Shown: positions 1 to 6,125, counted from the stretch's first letter. The stretch: DNA of 6,154 bases from CAMPJU01 sp046566095 (GCA_046566095.1 JBKHXI010000171.1:1-6154), one strand, 5' to 3'. Notes: a model not told the origin generated them from the letters alone. Numbers and translations are program-made.

Positions 1-107
1 CCTCGATGCGGGCCGAGGGCTCGCTTGCTCCGCGGTACCGGCGGCAGGCAGGATGCGGGCAGCGCCTGGGGAGAGTCGCGATCGCAAGCATGCTGTCCAT
101 CGCCGGC
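1..107. other. Upstream region with no recognised gene
   Basis: This leader precedes the lipoprotein gene. In-frame ATGs lie at 6 and 90, but the residues they would add (many Arg and Gly, no hydrophobic run) do not resemble a secretion signal, so I treat the stretch as non-coding. It contains a near-palindrome around 31-45 centred on GGTACC. A purine-rich GGGGAGAG near 68-75 is too far from the start at 108 to be a convincing ribosome site. I recognise no riboswitch, clear promoter or end of an upstream gene. Confidence 0.45.
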
Positions 108-1037
108 ATGGCCCGCGTGCGCCTGGCCTGGCTGGGCCTGGGATGCGGGCTGGGGCTGGCGGGCTGCACCCAGGCGACCGCGCCGCCGCCCGAACAGGAG
201 GAGCCGGTCGCCGCGGTCCGGCGCCTGGCCGACCTGGCGCGCAACGCCGACCTGGCCGGCTACGCGCGCGCGGCGGTGCCGCCGGCGCTGGCCCCGCAGC
301 TGGAACAGGCCTGGCGCGACGGCCGCGGCCGCTGGCCGCTGGACGAGCTGCCGTTCGCCGAGCGCCTGCCGCAGCTGCTGCAGGCCCTGTCGGCCAGCGG
401 CGCCGAGCCGCGGCTGCGCGCCTCCTTCGACCGCCAGTTCGCCGGCGCCGACCGCGAGCTGCGCGCGGCGGCGCAGTCGCTGTCGCTGTTCGGGGCCCAG
501 TACGTGCGCCACGAGGGCCGCTTCAGCCCCTCGCAGCGCGACCACTACGCGCAGCTGATCGACGCGCTCGGGCACTGGGGGCGCAGCGCGCCGCTGTCCG
601 ACCCGGGACGCGCCCACGCCGGCATCGCCCGCCTGACCAAGGCCGCGCGCGCGACCGGCCTGGCCACCGCCGAGGACCTGCGCCGCGCCGGCATGGACAC
701 CAGCCTGCGCCGGCTGCGGCCGTTGCTGGTAGCCGTCGTCCGCAGCCTCGAGGACTACGGGCTGGACCTGGAACGGGCCATGGCCGGACTGGAGGCCGAA
801 CTGCTCGAACGCGACGGCGACCGGGCGCGGGTGCGCGTGCGCTATCGCCTCGGCGGCCGCCCGATCGACACGGTGCTGGGCATGCAGCGCATCGACGGGC
901 GCTGGTACCTGGACGACAGCCTGCGCAACGTCCGCCTCGCGCTGGCGCGGGTGCCGGCCGCGGAATCGCCGGCGGCGGACGCGCAACGCGGGAGCGCGGG
1001 CGACGCCGGGGCGCAGCCCCCGGCCGCGGTGCCCTGA
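108..1037 (+). CDS. Predicted outer-membrane lipoprotein of unknown function
   Basis: This 309-residue protein starts with a lipoprotein signal peptide: a short n-region with two Arg (MARVR), a Leu/Gly-rich hydrophobic core, and the lipobox LAGC with the lipidated Cys at residue 20. The +2 residue is Thr, not Asp, so by the usual Lol rule it should be sorted to the outer membrane. ATG 108 is chosen because it gives a normal 20-residue signal; ATGs at 6 and 90 would add 34 or 6 residues before it. The mature part looks mainly helical and Ala/Leu/Arg-rich. Residues about 238-270 read like a beta hairpin pair (RVRVRYRLGG, then GRWYLDD), reminiscent of NTF2-like or DUF4878-type small domains, but that is only a resemblance. 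The last ~25 residues are a low-complexity Ala/Pro/Gly tail. The gene ends 44 bp before plsB with no terminator between them, so cotranscription is likely. I cannot assign a function. Confidence 0.78.
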   Translation: MARVRLAWLGLGCGLGLAGCTQATAPPPEQEEPVAAVRRLADLARNADLAGYARAAVPPALAPQLEQAWRDGRGRWPLDELPFAERLPQLLQALSASGAEPRLRASFDRQFAGADRELRAAAQSLSLFGAQYVRHEGRFSPSQRDHYAQLIDALGHWGRSAPLSDPGRAHAGIARLTKAARATGLATAEDLRRAGMDTSLRRLRPLLVAVVRSLEDYGLDLERAMAGLEAELLERDGDRARVRVRYRLGGRPIDTVLGMQRIDGRWYLDDSLRNVRLALARVPAAESPAADAQRGSAGDAGAQPPAAVP

Positions 1038-1068
1038 GCGTCCGCGCGGCCGGCCGTCGGCCCGATGC

Positions 1069-1074
1069 GATAAT
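1069..1074 (+). promoter_or_regulatory. Possible -10 box just upstream of plsB
   Basis: The hexamer GATAAT, preceded by TGC, stands out from its GC-rich surroundings and matches the sigma-70 -10 consensus at five of six positions. It ends 7 nt before the plsB ATG, so transcription would start at or next to the start codon, giving a leaderless or nearly leaderless mRNA. This fits the absence of any Shine-Dalgarno-like sequence there. No -35 hexamer is visible 16-18 bp upstream, so the call is weak. Confidence 0.27.
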
Positions 1075-1081
1075 CCGGCCG

Positions 1082-3718
1082 ATGGCCAAGTCCAGCTCCC
1101 CCCAGGATCCGCTGCCGTTCCCGGAACCGCTGCAGACGCCGTCGCCCGCGGAGACGGCGCGCGGCGACGATGCGGACCGTTCCGCGCGCCCGGCCGAGGA
1201 ACGCCGGCCGTGGTGGGCGCGGCTGATGGGCCGGCTGCTCGCGCCCTGGATCGACATCGACATCGAACCCGAAGCCCCGGCCGCCGCGGTCGACGCGCGG
1301 CCGCTGTGCTACGTGCTCGAGGACTACGGCCTGTCCAACGCCCTGATCCTGGACCGCGCCTGCCGCCAGGCCGGCCTGCCCTCGCCGCTGCGGCCGCTGC
1401 CCGGCGACCCGCTCGGCCGCAAGCGCGCCTACGTCGCGCTGTCGCGCCGCAACGCCGGGCCGCTGCCGCCGATCGCCGCGCTGCAGAAGGCGCCGCCGCC
1501 GGGGAAGAGCCACTCCGGTTCGCTGGCGCGGCTGCTGGAGGCGCACCGCGAGGATCCGGCGCTGGACGTGCAGCTGGTGCCGGTCTCGATCTTCGTCGGC
1601 CGCGCCCCGGACAAGACCAGCGGCTGGTTCAGCGTGCTGTTCTCGGAGAACTGGGCGATCGTCGGCCGCTTCCGGCGGCTGCTGGCGATCCTGCTCAACG
1701 GCCGCGACACCCAGGTGCGGTTCGCCGCGCCGGTGGGGCTGCGCGGGGTGGTGGAGGAGGGCCTGGATCCCGAGCGCACCGTGCGCAAGCTGTCGCGGGT
1801 GCTGCGCACCCACTTCCGCCGGATCCGCTCGGCGGTGGTCGGGCCGGACCTGTCGACCCGGCGCATGCTCGCCGACAAGGTGCTGTCGGCGCCGGCGGTG
1901 CGCGAGGCGATCGCCGACCAGGCGCGGCGCGACGGCAGCAGCCACGCCGAGGCCTGGCGCAAGGCCCACGCCTACATCTGGGAGATCGCCGCCGACTACT
2001 CGCACCCGGTGGTGCGCTCGGCCAGCTACCTGCTCACGCCGGTGTGGAACCGCATCTACCGCGGCGTGCTGGTCCACCACCTCGACGAGCTCAAGGCGCA
2101 CGCGCCCGGGCACGAGATCGTGTACGTGCCCTGCCACCGCAGCCACATGGACTACCTGCTGTTGAGCTACCTGCTGTACACCCGCGGCATCGTGCCGCCG
2201 CACATCGTGGCCGGGATCAACCTCAACTTGCCGGTGATCGGCGGGCTGCTGCGGCGCGGCGGCGCCTTCTTCATCCGCCGCAGCATCCGCGGCAGCGCGC
2301 TGTATTCGACCGTGCTGACCGAATACGTCGCGCAGCTGGTCGCCGGCGGCTACTCGCTCGAATACTTCGTCGAGGGCGGGCGCTCGCGCACCGGGCGGCT
2401 GCTGCCGCCGAAGGGCGGGATGGTCTCGATGACGGTGCGCGCCTACCTGCGCCAGCCGACCCGGCCGGTGCTGTTCCAGCCGGTCTACATCGGCTACGAG
2501 AAGCTGATGGAGGGCAACAGCTACCTGGACGAGCTTTCGGGCAAGCCGAAGAAGAAGGAATCGATCTGGCACCTGCTGGCCGGGATCCCGAAGGTACTGC
2601 GCAGCAACTACGGCCAGGTGGTGGTGAACTTCGGCGAGCCGGTGCGGCTGGACCGGGTGCTGGCCGAGCACGCGCCGGACTGGGACGGCAGCCCGGTGGA
2701 GGAGGACGACCGCCCGGACTGGCTGTCGGACACGGTCGGCGCGCTGGCCCGCCGCATCCAGGTCAACATCAACCGCGCCGCCGACGTCAATCCGGTCAAC
2801 CTGCTGGCGATGGCGCTGCTGTCCACGCCCAAGCACGCGATGGGCGAGTCCGACCTGCTGGTGCAGCTGGCGCTGTCCAAGACCCTGCTGGCGGAACTGC
2901 CCTATTCCGCCTACGTGACCGTGACCCCGCACACGCCGGAGCAGATCGTCGCCCACGGCGAGGAGATCGGCATGCTGACCCGCACCCCGCACCCGCTGGG
3001 CGACGTGCTCGGCGTGGACGGCGACACCGCGGTGCTGCTCAGCTACTACCGCAACAACGTGCTGCACCTGTTCACCGCGGCGGCCTGGATCGCCTGCTGC
3101 TTCCAGAACAACCGGCGCATGGCCCGCGAGGCGGTGCTGCGCATCGGCCGCAGCGTCTATCCGTTCCTGCAGGCCGAGCTGTTCCTGCCCTGGGACGAGG
3201 ACGGCTTCGCGCAGCGCCTGTCGCGCACCATCGACCTGTTCGTGCGCGAGGGCCTGCTGCAGCCGGTGGGCGGCGACGGCGAGCTGCTCGCGCGCAACGC
3301 CGGCCAGAGCGACGAGGTGTTCCGGCTGCGCGCGATCGGCCATTCGCTGCAGCAGGCGTTCGAGCGCTACTACATCGCGATCTCGGTGCTGGCCAAGAAC
3401 GGCCCCGGCACCCTCAGCGCCGGCGAGCTGGAGAGCCTGTGCCAGCTCGCCGCGCAGCGGCTGAGCCTGCTGTACGCCCCGGCCGCGCCCGAGTTCTTCG
3501 ACCGCACCCTGTTCCGCGGCTTCATCCACAAGCTGCGCGAGCTGCGCCTGGTGTGGCCGGACGCCGCCGGCAAGCTCGCCTTCGACGAACGGCTGAGCGC
3601 CTGGGCGCGCGACGCCAAGGTCATCCTTGGCCGCGAGCTGCGCCACACCATCGAGAAGGTCAGCCCGGAGACGACCAGGCCCGCGGAAAAGGAAATGGAA
3701 ACGGCCGCGAACGAGTAG
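1082..3718 (+). CDS. plsB: Glycerol-3-phosphate 1-O-acyltransferase PlsB
   Basis: PlsB transfers a fatty acyl group from acyl-ACP or acyl-CoA to the sn-1 position of glycerol 3-phosphate, the first committed step of phospholipid synthesis, at the inner membrane. All four acyltransferase blocks are visible: block I HRSHMD with catalytic His352 and Asp357; block II GAFFIRR (394-400); block III FVEGGRSRTG with Glu431 and Gly432; block IV FQPVYIGYE (465-473) with Pro467. The spacing between these residues matches my recollection of E. coli PlsB, offset by 46. The C-terminal half keeps the family segment YYRNNVLHLF. At 878 residues it is longer than the ~807-residue E. coli enzyme; the extra length is mostly a Pro/Ser/Asp-rich N-terminus of about 40 residues. 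ATG 1082 is chosen because upstream codons overlap the lipoprotein gene in another frame. There is no clear ribosome site. A REP-like hairpin begins 6 nt after the stop. Confidence 0.97.
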   Translation: MAKSSSPQDPLPFPEPLQTPSPAETARGDDADRSARPAEERRPWWARLMGRLLAPWIDIDIEPEAPAAAVDARPLCYVLEDYGLSNALILDRACRQAGLPSPLRPLPGDPLGRKRAYVALSRRNAGPLPPIAALQKAPPPGKSHSGSLARLLEAHREDPALDVQLVPVSIFVGRAPDKTSGWFSVLFSENWAIVGRFRRLLAILLNGRDTQVRFAAPVGLRGVVEEGLDPERTVRKLSRVLRTHFRRIRSAVVGPDLSTRRMLADKVLSAPAVREAIADQARRDGSSHAEAWRKAHAYIWEIAADYSHPVVRSASYLLTPVWNRIYRGVLVHHLDELKAHAPGHEIVYVPCHRSHMDYLLLSYLLYTRGIVPPHIVAGINLNLPVIGGLLRRGGAFFIRRSIRGSALYSTVLTEYVAQLVAGGYSLEYFVEGGRSRTGRLLPPKGGMVSMTVRAYLRQPTRPVLFQPVYIGYEKLMEGNSYLDELSGKPKKKESIWHLLAGIPKVLRSNYGQVVVNFGEPVRLDRVLAEHAPDWDGSPVEEDDRPDWLSDTVGALARRIQVNINRAADVNPVNLLAMALLSTPKHAMGESDLLVQLALSKTLLAELPYSAYVTVTPHTPEQIVAHGEEIGMLTRTPHPLGDVLGVDGDTAVLLSYYRNNVLHLFTAAAWIACCFQNNRRMAREAVLRIGRSVYPFLQAELFLPWDEDGFAQRLSRTIDLFVREGLLQPVGGDGELLARNAGQSDEVFRLRAIGHSLQQAFERYYIAISVLAKNGPGTLSAGELESLCQLAAQRLSLLYAPAAPEFFDRTLFRGFIHKLRELRLVWPDAAGKLAFDERLSAWARDAKVILGRELRHTIEKVSPETTRPAEKEMETAANE

Positions 3719-3724
3719 ATCCCA

Positions 3725-3756
3725 GTCGTCCCGAGCGCAGCGAGGGACCTGCTTTT
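3725..3756 (+). repeat. REP-like palindromic repeat, copy 1
   Basis: This copy begins GTCGTCCCGAGCGCAGCG and continues AGGGACCTGCTTTT. Bases 3728-3748 can fold into a hairpin: five pairs (GTCCC/GGGAC), a tandem G-A/A-G mismatch that could form sheared pairs, two more pairs and a 3-nt loop. A four-T run follows 4 nt after the stem. It sits 6 nt past the plsB stop, so it may end or stabilise the plsB transcript. The same family recurs at 5019, 5071 (inverted), 6030 (degenerate) and 6126. Confidence 0.9.
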
Positions 3757-3762
3757 CCGCTC

Positions 3763-3783
3763 CCCGGGAAACGACATCCCGGG
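3763..3783. terminator. Perfect 7-bp hairpin between convergent genes
   Basis: CCCGGGA at 3763-3769 pairs exactly with TCCCGGG at 3777-3783 across the 7-nt loop AACGACA. It lies between the ends of plsB (+) and the DUF465 gene (-), 10 bp from the latter's stop codon, where a bidirectional terminator would be expected. Neither strand has a U-tract directly after the stem, so intrinsic termination is uncertain; it could instead protect 3' ends. Confidence 0.35.
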
Positions 3784-3793
3784 AATCATGGCC

Positions 3794-4012
3794 TCAGGCC
3801 GGCTCGTCGGGGATCAGCGCCGATTCGAGCTTGGCGATGCAGTCCTTGAGCTGCAGCTTGCGCTTCTTCAGGCGCTTGACCGCGAGTTCGTCGGCCTCGA
3901 TGTCGGCCTGCAGGCGCGCGATCGCGGTGTCCAGGTCGCGGTGCTCGGTGCGCAGCTCGGTCAGCCGCCTGGCCATGCGCGCGAGCTCGCCCGGGTCCTG
4001 GGTCTGGGTCAC
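3794..4012 (-). CDS. Small DUF465/YdcH-family coiled-coil protein
   Basis: This 72-residue, highly charged protein is predicted to be almost entirely alpha-helical. The segment VKRLKKRKLQLKDCI near residues 45-59, preceded by EHRDLDTAI, is typical of the DUF465/YdcH family, whose members are usually about 65-80 residues and form short helical hairpins or coiled coils. The molecular role of the family is not established. The longest reading starts at GTG 4012; an internal ATG (codon 13, at 3976-3974) is a credible alternative that still retains the family core. Neither start has a strong ribosome site. The gene is convergent with plsB (75-bp gap) and divergent from ttcA (82-bp gap), so it is probably transcribed alone. 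Codon use is like that of its neighbours, with no sign of transfer. Confidence 0.85.
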   Translation of the reverse strand: MTQTQDPGELARMARRLTELRTEHRDLDTAIARLQADIEADELAVKRLKKRKLQLKDCIAKLESALIPDEPA

Positions 4013-4094
4013 GGGCGCAGCTTACGCCGGGGCCGTGGCGGCGTCACCGCGGCGGCGGGCGCTAGAATGGCCGGCCCCGCGCACCGCCCCCGCC
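4013..4094. promoter_or_regulatory. Divergent intergenic region, DUF465 gene and ttcA
   Basis: This 82-bp gap must carry the start signals of two diverging genes. For ttcA, TAGAAT at 4063-4068 matches the -10 consensus at five of six positions and would start transcription about 20 nt before the ATG. For the DUF465 gene, the minus strand has only a poor -10 candidate, TAAGCT (4024-4019), 6 nt before the GTG. No -35 box, operator palindrome or Shine-Dalgarno sequence is evident on either side. Confidence 0.4.
4063..4068 (+). promoter_or_regulatory. Possible -10 box of ttcA
   Basis: TAGAAT is one of very few AT-rich hexamers in this gap and differs from TATAAT at one position. It would place the transcription start near 4075, leaving a leader of about 20 nt that lacks a Shine-Dalgarno sequence. 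No matching -35 element is visible. Confidence 0.33.
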
Positions 4095-5000
4095 ATGTCC
4101 GTCCCCGTCCCGCTGCCGCTCGCCGAACCGGCCCCCCGCCGCGCGCCGGCCGATCCGCGCCGCGCCGCGCACCAGGCCAGGCGCCTGGCCAAGCGCCTGC
4201 GCCACCAGGTCGGCCGCGCCATCGCCGACTTCGGCATGATCGAGGACGGCGACCGGGTCATGGTCTGCCTGTCCGGCGGCAAGGACAGCTACACCATGCT
4301 GGACGTGCTGCTGCAGCTGCAGCGCAAGGCGCCGGTCTCGTTCTCGATCGCCGCGGTCAACCTCGACCAGAAGCAGCCCGGCTTCCCGGAACACGTGCTG
4401 CCGGACTACCTGCGCTCGATCGGCGTGGACTTCCACGTGCTCGAGCAGGACACCTACTCGGTGGTCACCCGGGTGGTGCCCGAGGGCAAGACCCTGTGCT
4501 CGCTGTGCTCGCGGCTGCGGCGCGGCGCGCTGTACGGCTTCGCCGCCGAGCAGGGCTACACCAAGATCGCGCTGGGCCATCACCGCGACGACATGGTGGC
4601 GACCTTCTTCCTCAACCTGTTCTTCCACGCCAGGCTCTCCGGCATGCCGCCCAAGCTGCTGTCCGACGACGGCCGCCACGTGGTGATCCGGCCGCTGGCC
4701 TACGTGCGCGAGACGGACATCGCCGAGTACGCCGCGCTCAAGCGGTTCCCCATCATTCCCTGCAACCTGTGCGGCTCGCAGGAGAACCTGCAGCGCAAGC
4801 AGGTGCAGCGGATGCTGGCGCAATGGGAGCGCGAGTCGCCCGGGCGGGTCGAGACCATCGCCCGCGCGCTCGGCGACATCCGCCCCTCGCAGCTGGCCGA
4901 CCCGAAGCTGTTCGATTTCCTGGCCCTGGGCCGCGGCGGCGGCGCGCCGCTGCCCGATGCCCACGCCTGGCTGGCCGGCGCGCCGCAGGCCGACGACTGA
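4095..5000 (+). CDS. ttcA: tRNA 2-thiocytidine(32) synthetase TtcA
   Basis: TtcA uses ATP and an Fe-S cluster to thiolate cytidine 32 in the anticodon loop of certain tRNAs (Arg and Ser species in enteric bacteria), a cytoplasmic reaction. The 301-residue protein has the PP-loop SGGKDS at residues 60-65, which binds and adenylates with ATP. It also has the CxxC pair Cys135/Cys138 (CSLC) and a second CNLC at Cys223-Cys226. Cys135, Cys138 and Cys226 sit at the spacing I recall for the three cluster-binding cysteines of E. coli TtcA (122, 125, 213). The motif GHHRDDMVATFFLNLF (from about residue 161) is also typical of the family. ATG 4095 is used; it gives a Pro/Arg-rich N-terminal extension of about 25 residues, and no ribosome site supports it. 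Longer in-frame readings upstream run over the antisense gene and copy 1 of the repeat and are spurious. The gene may be cotranscribed with rdgC, though two repeat copies lie between them. Confidence 0.96.
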   Translation: MSVPVPLPLAEPAPRRAPADPRRAAHQARRLAKRLRHQVGRAIADFGMIEDGDRVMVCLSGGKDSYTMLDVLLQLQRKAPVSFSIAAVNLDQKQPGFPEHVLPDYLRSIGVDFHVLEQDTYSVVTRVVPEGKTLCSLCSRLRRGALYGFAAEQGYTKIALGHHRDDMVATFFLNLFFHARLSGMPPKLLSDDGRHVVIRPLAYVRETDIAEYAALKRFPIIPCNLCGSQENLQRKQVQRMLAQWERESPGRVETIARALGDIRPSQLADPKLFDFLALGRGGGAPLPDAHAWLAGAPQADD

Positions 5001-5018
5001 GATATTTCCCCGATCCCC

Positions 5019-5050
5019 GTCGCCCCGAGCGCAGCGAGGGGCCTGCTTCT
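5019..5050 (+). repeat. REP-like palindromic repeat, copy 2
   Basis: This copy begins 18 nt after the ttcA stop, in the same orientation as copy 1. It differs from copy 1 at two positions within the hairpin (5022-5042): C at 5023 replaces T, and G at 5041 replaces A. These two positions pair with each other in the 5-bp outer stem, so a U-A pair has become C-G and the hairpin is preserved. The tail CTGCTTCTGCTTT follows. Confidence 0.9.
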
Positions 5051-5070
5051 GCTTTGTCCCCGAATCCCGA

Positions 5071-5102
5071 AAAAGCAGGTCCCTCGCTGCGCTCGGGACG
5101 AC
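5071..5102 (-). repeat. REP-like palindromic repeat, copy 3 (inverted)
   Basis: On the minus strand this is identical to the full copy 1 unit, including the CCTGCTTTT tail, with one further T at 5070. Its short hairpin spans 5079-5099. It is the only minus-oriented copy in the window and lies in the leader of rdgC. Confidence 0.9.
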
Positions 5103-5112
5103 AACCTGAAGA

Positions 5113-5118
5113 GATGAG
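5113..5118 (+). promoter_or_regulatory. Likely ribosome binding site of rdgC
   Basis: GATGAG, within the purine-rich stretch GAAGAGATGAG (5108-5118), lies 6 nt before the rdgC ATG and is a partial match to the anti-Shine-Dalgarno complement. It is the clearest such site in the window and supports the start at 5125. Confidence 0.5.
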
Positions 5119-5124
5119 TATCCG

Positions 5125-6027
5125 ATGTTCTTCCGCAACCTGACCCTGTTCCGCTTTCCTGCATCGCTCGATCTGTCCGACCTGGAGGCCCGGCTCGCCG
5201 CGCACGCGCTCAAGCCGGTCGGCCCGCTGGAGATGGCCTCGCGCGGCTTCGTCGCGCCGATGGGCCACGACGCCGCGGCGATGACCCACGCCATCGGCGA
5301 GGCCACCTGGATCGTGCTCGGCGGCGAGGACAAGATCCTGCCGGGGGCGGTGGTCAACGATCTGCTGGGCAAGAAGCTGGCCGAGATCGAGCAGCGCGAG
5401 GGCCGCAGGCCCGGGGGCCGCGCCCGCAGGCAGCTCAAGGAGGACCTGCTGCAGGAGCTGCTGCCGCGCGCCTTCGTGCGGCCGGTGCGCACCGACGCGA
5501 TCCTCGACGCCGGGCTCGGCGTGCTGGCGGTGGACACCTCCTCGCGCAAGGCCGCCGAGGCGGTGGCGTCGCAGCTGCGCGAGGCGCTCGGCAGCTTCCC
5601 GGCGCTGCCGCTCAATGCCGAGGTCGCGCCGCGCAGCGTGCTGACCGGGTGGATCGCCGGCGAGCCCTTGCCCGAGGGACTGTCGCTGGGCGACGAATGC
5701 GAACTGCGCGACCCGGCCGACACCGGTGCGGTGGTGAAGCTGCAGCGCATGGAGCTGCAGGGCGAGGAGGTGGCCAAGCACCTGGAATCGGGCAAGCAGG
5801 TCGCGCGGCTGGCGCTGCTGCTCGACGACCATGCCGGCTTCGTGCTCGGCGAGGACCTGGTGGTGCGCAAGTTCAAGCTGCTCGACGGCGCGGTCGACCG
5901 GCTCGAATCGACCGAACGCGACGACCTGCGCGCCGAACTCGACGCGCGTTTCGCGCTGATGAGCGGCGAGCTGCGGCGGCTGTGGGCGCTGCTGGAGCCG
6001 GCGCTGCGGCTGTCGAAGCCCGATTGA
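5125..6027 (+). CDS. rdgC: Recombination-associated protein RdgC
   Basis: RdgC is a nucleoid-associated protein whose dimer forms a ring around double-stranded DNA. It limits RecA filament activity and matters when replication restart fails. The 300-residue length is close to the ~303 of E. coli RdgC. The N-terminus MFFRNLTLFRF is characteristic of the family, followed by GFVAPMG (41-47), the basic stretch EGRRPGGRARRQLKEDLL (92-109), LLPRAF (112-117) and GKQVARLAL (223-231). Phe117 and the Lys224-Gln225 pair may correspond to residues reported as important for RecA inhibition and DNA binding in E. coli; this is from memory and needs an alignment. A helical, charged C-terminus ends the protein. 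ATG 5125 is chosen for the family N-terminus and the purine-rich site before it. The leader carries an inverted REP-like repeat ending 22 nt upstream, so transcription may come from ttcA through that structure. Confidence 0.95.
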   Translation: MFFRNLTLFRFPASLDLSDLEARLAAHALKPVGPLEMASRGFVAPMGHDAAAMTHAIGEATWIVLGGEDKILPGAVVNDLLGKKLAEIEQREGRRPGGRARRQLKEDLLQELLPRAFVRPVRTDAILDAGLGVLAVDTSSRKAAEAVASQLREALGSFPALPLNAEVAPRSVLTGWIAGEPLPEGLSLGDECELRDPADTGAVVKLQRMELQGEEVAKHLESGKQVARLALLLDDHAGFVLGEDLVVRKFKLLDGAVDRLESTERDDLRAELDARFALMSGELRRLWALLEPALRLSKPD

Positions 6028-6029
6028 AC

Positions 6030-6050
6030 GTCGTCCCGGGCGCAACGAGG
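6030..6050 (+). repeat. Degenerate REP-like repeat, copy 4
   Basis: GTCGTCCCGGGCGCAACGAG plus one G begins 2 nt after the rdgC stop. It matches the other copies over about 20 bases with two substitutions, then diverges (CGCCGTGG in place of GACCTGCT). The downstream half of the stem is lost, so the canonical hairpin cannot form. It looks like a decayed copy in the same relative position as copies 1 and 2. Confidence 0.7.
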
Positions 6051-6085
6051 CGCCGTGGACAACGCCGCGCAGCCGTCCGAAGTCT

Positions 6086-6107
6086 CCACCGTGGCAAGCC
6101 ACCGTGG
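6086..6107. other. Hairpin built from a 10-bp direct repeat, after rdgC
   Basis: The 10-mer CCACCGTGGC occurs at 6086-6095 and again at 6099-6108. Because it is nearly self-complementary, 6086-6094 can pair with 6099-6107, giving eight pairs, one C-C mismatch and a 4-nt loop (CAAG). It lies about 60 nt after rdgC and could end its transcript, but no U-tract follows. Confidence 0.4.
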
Positions 6108-6125
6108 CGGGCGGCGTGAATGCCT

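Larger units (their letters stand above)
5019..5102. repeat. Long inverted repeat between ttcA and rdgC
   Basis: Copies 2 and 3 of the REP-like element face each other, giving arms 5019-5048 and 5073-5102 around a 24-nt centre. Of 30 arm positions, 28 are complementary. The exceptions are C5023 opposite A5098 and G5041 opposite T5080; the latter is a permitted wobble in RNA. A transcript crossing it could form one long hairpin or two short ones. No U-tract follows on the plus strand. It ends 22 nt before the rdgC start codon and could act in termination, mRNA processing or tuning of rdgC expression. Confidence 0.85.

Noticed and set aside
53..1081. N-terminal extension of the plsB frame back to position 53
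   Set aside because: The extra 343 residues are an Arg/Ala/Pro/Gly-rich shadow of the lipoprotein gene; PlsB homologues have no such domain.
842..3646. 934-codon open frame antisense to plsB
   Set aside because: It is the mirror of a strongly supported plsB in very GC-rich DNA, where antisense stop codons are rare. Its product is a biased Arg/Ala/Gln/His-rich string with no recognisable domain.
1210..3849. 879-codon plus-strand frame inside plsB
   Set aside because: It is an alternate-frame shadow of plsB rich in Ala, Arg and Gly; it runs past the plsB stop through the repeat into the antisense DUF465 gene.
3627..4094. Upstream extension of ttcA
   Set aside because: The extra 156 residues cross the end of plsB, repeat copy 1 and the antisense DUF465 gene. 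They show no conserved motif, and TtcA proteins are about 300 residues long.
5001..5006. GATATT as an rdgC promoter -10 box
   Set aside because: It is only a moderate match, has no -35 partner within the GC-rich ttcA end, and would place the whole inverted repeat in the transcript. It is not strong enough to annotate.
4062..6089. 675-codon minus-strand frame across ttcA and rdgC
   Set aside because: It is antisense to two well-supported genes and joins them only by reading through the intergenic inverted repeat. Its composition is Ser/Arg-biased and low in complexity.
6051..6125. A small gene or RNA between repeat copies 4 and 5
   Set aside because: I see no open frame with a start signal and no recognisable RNA fold beyond the short hairpin already listed.
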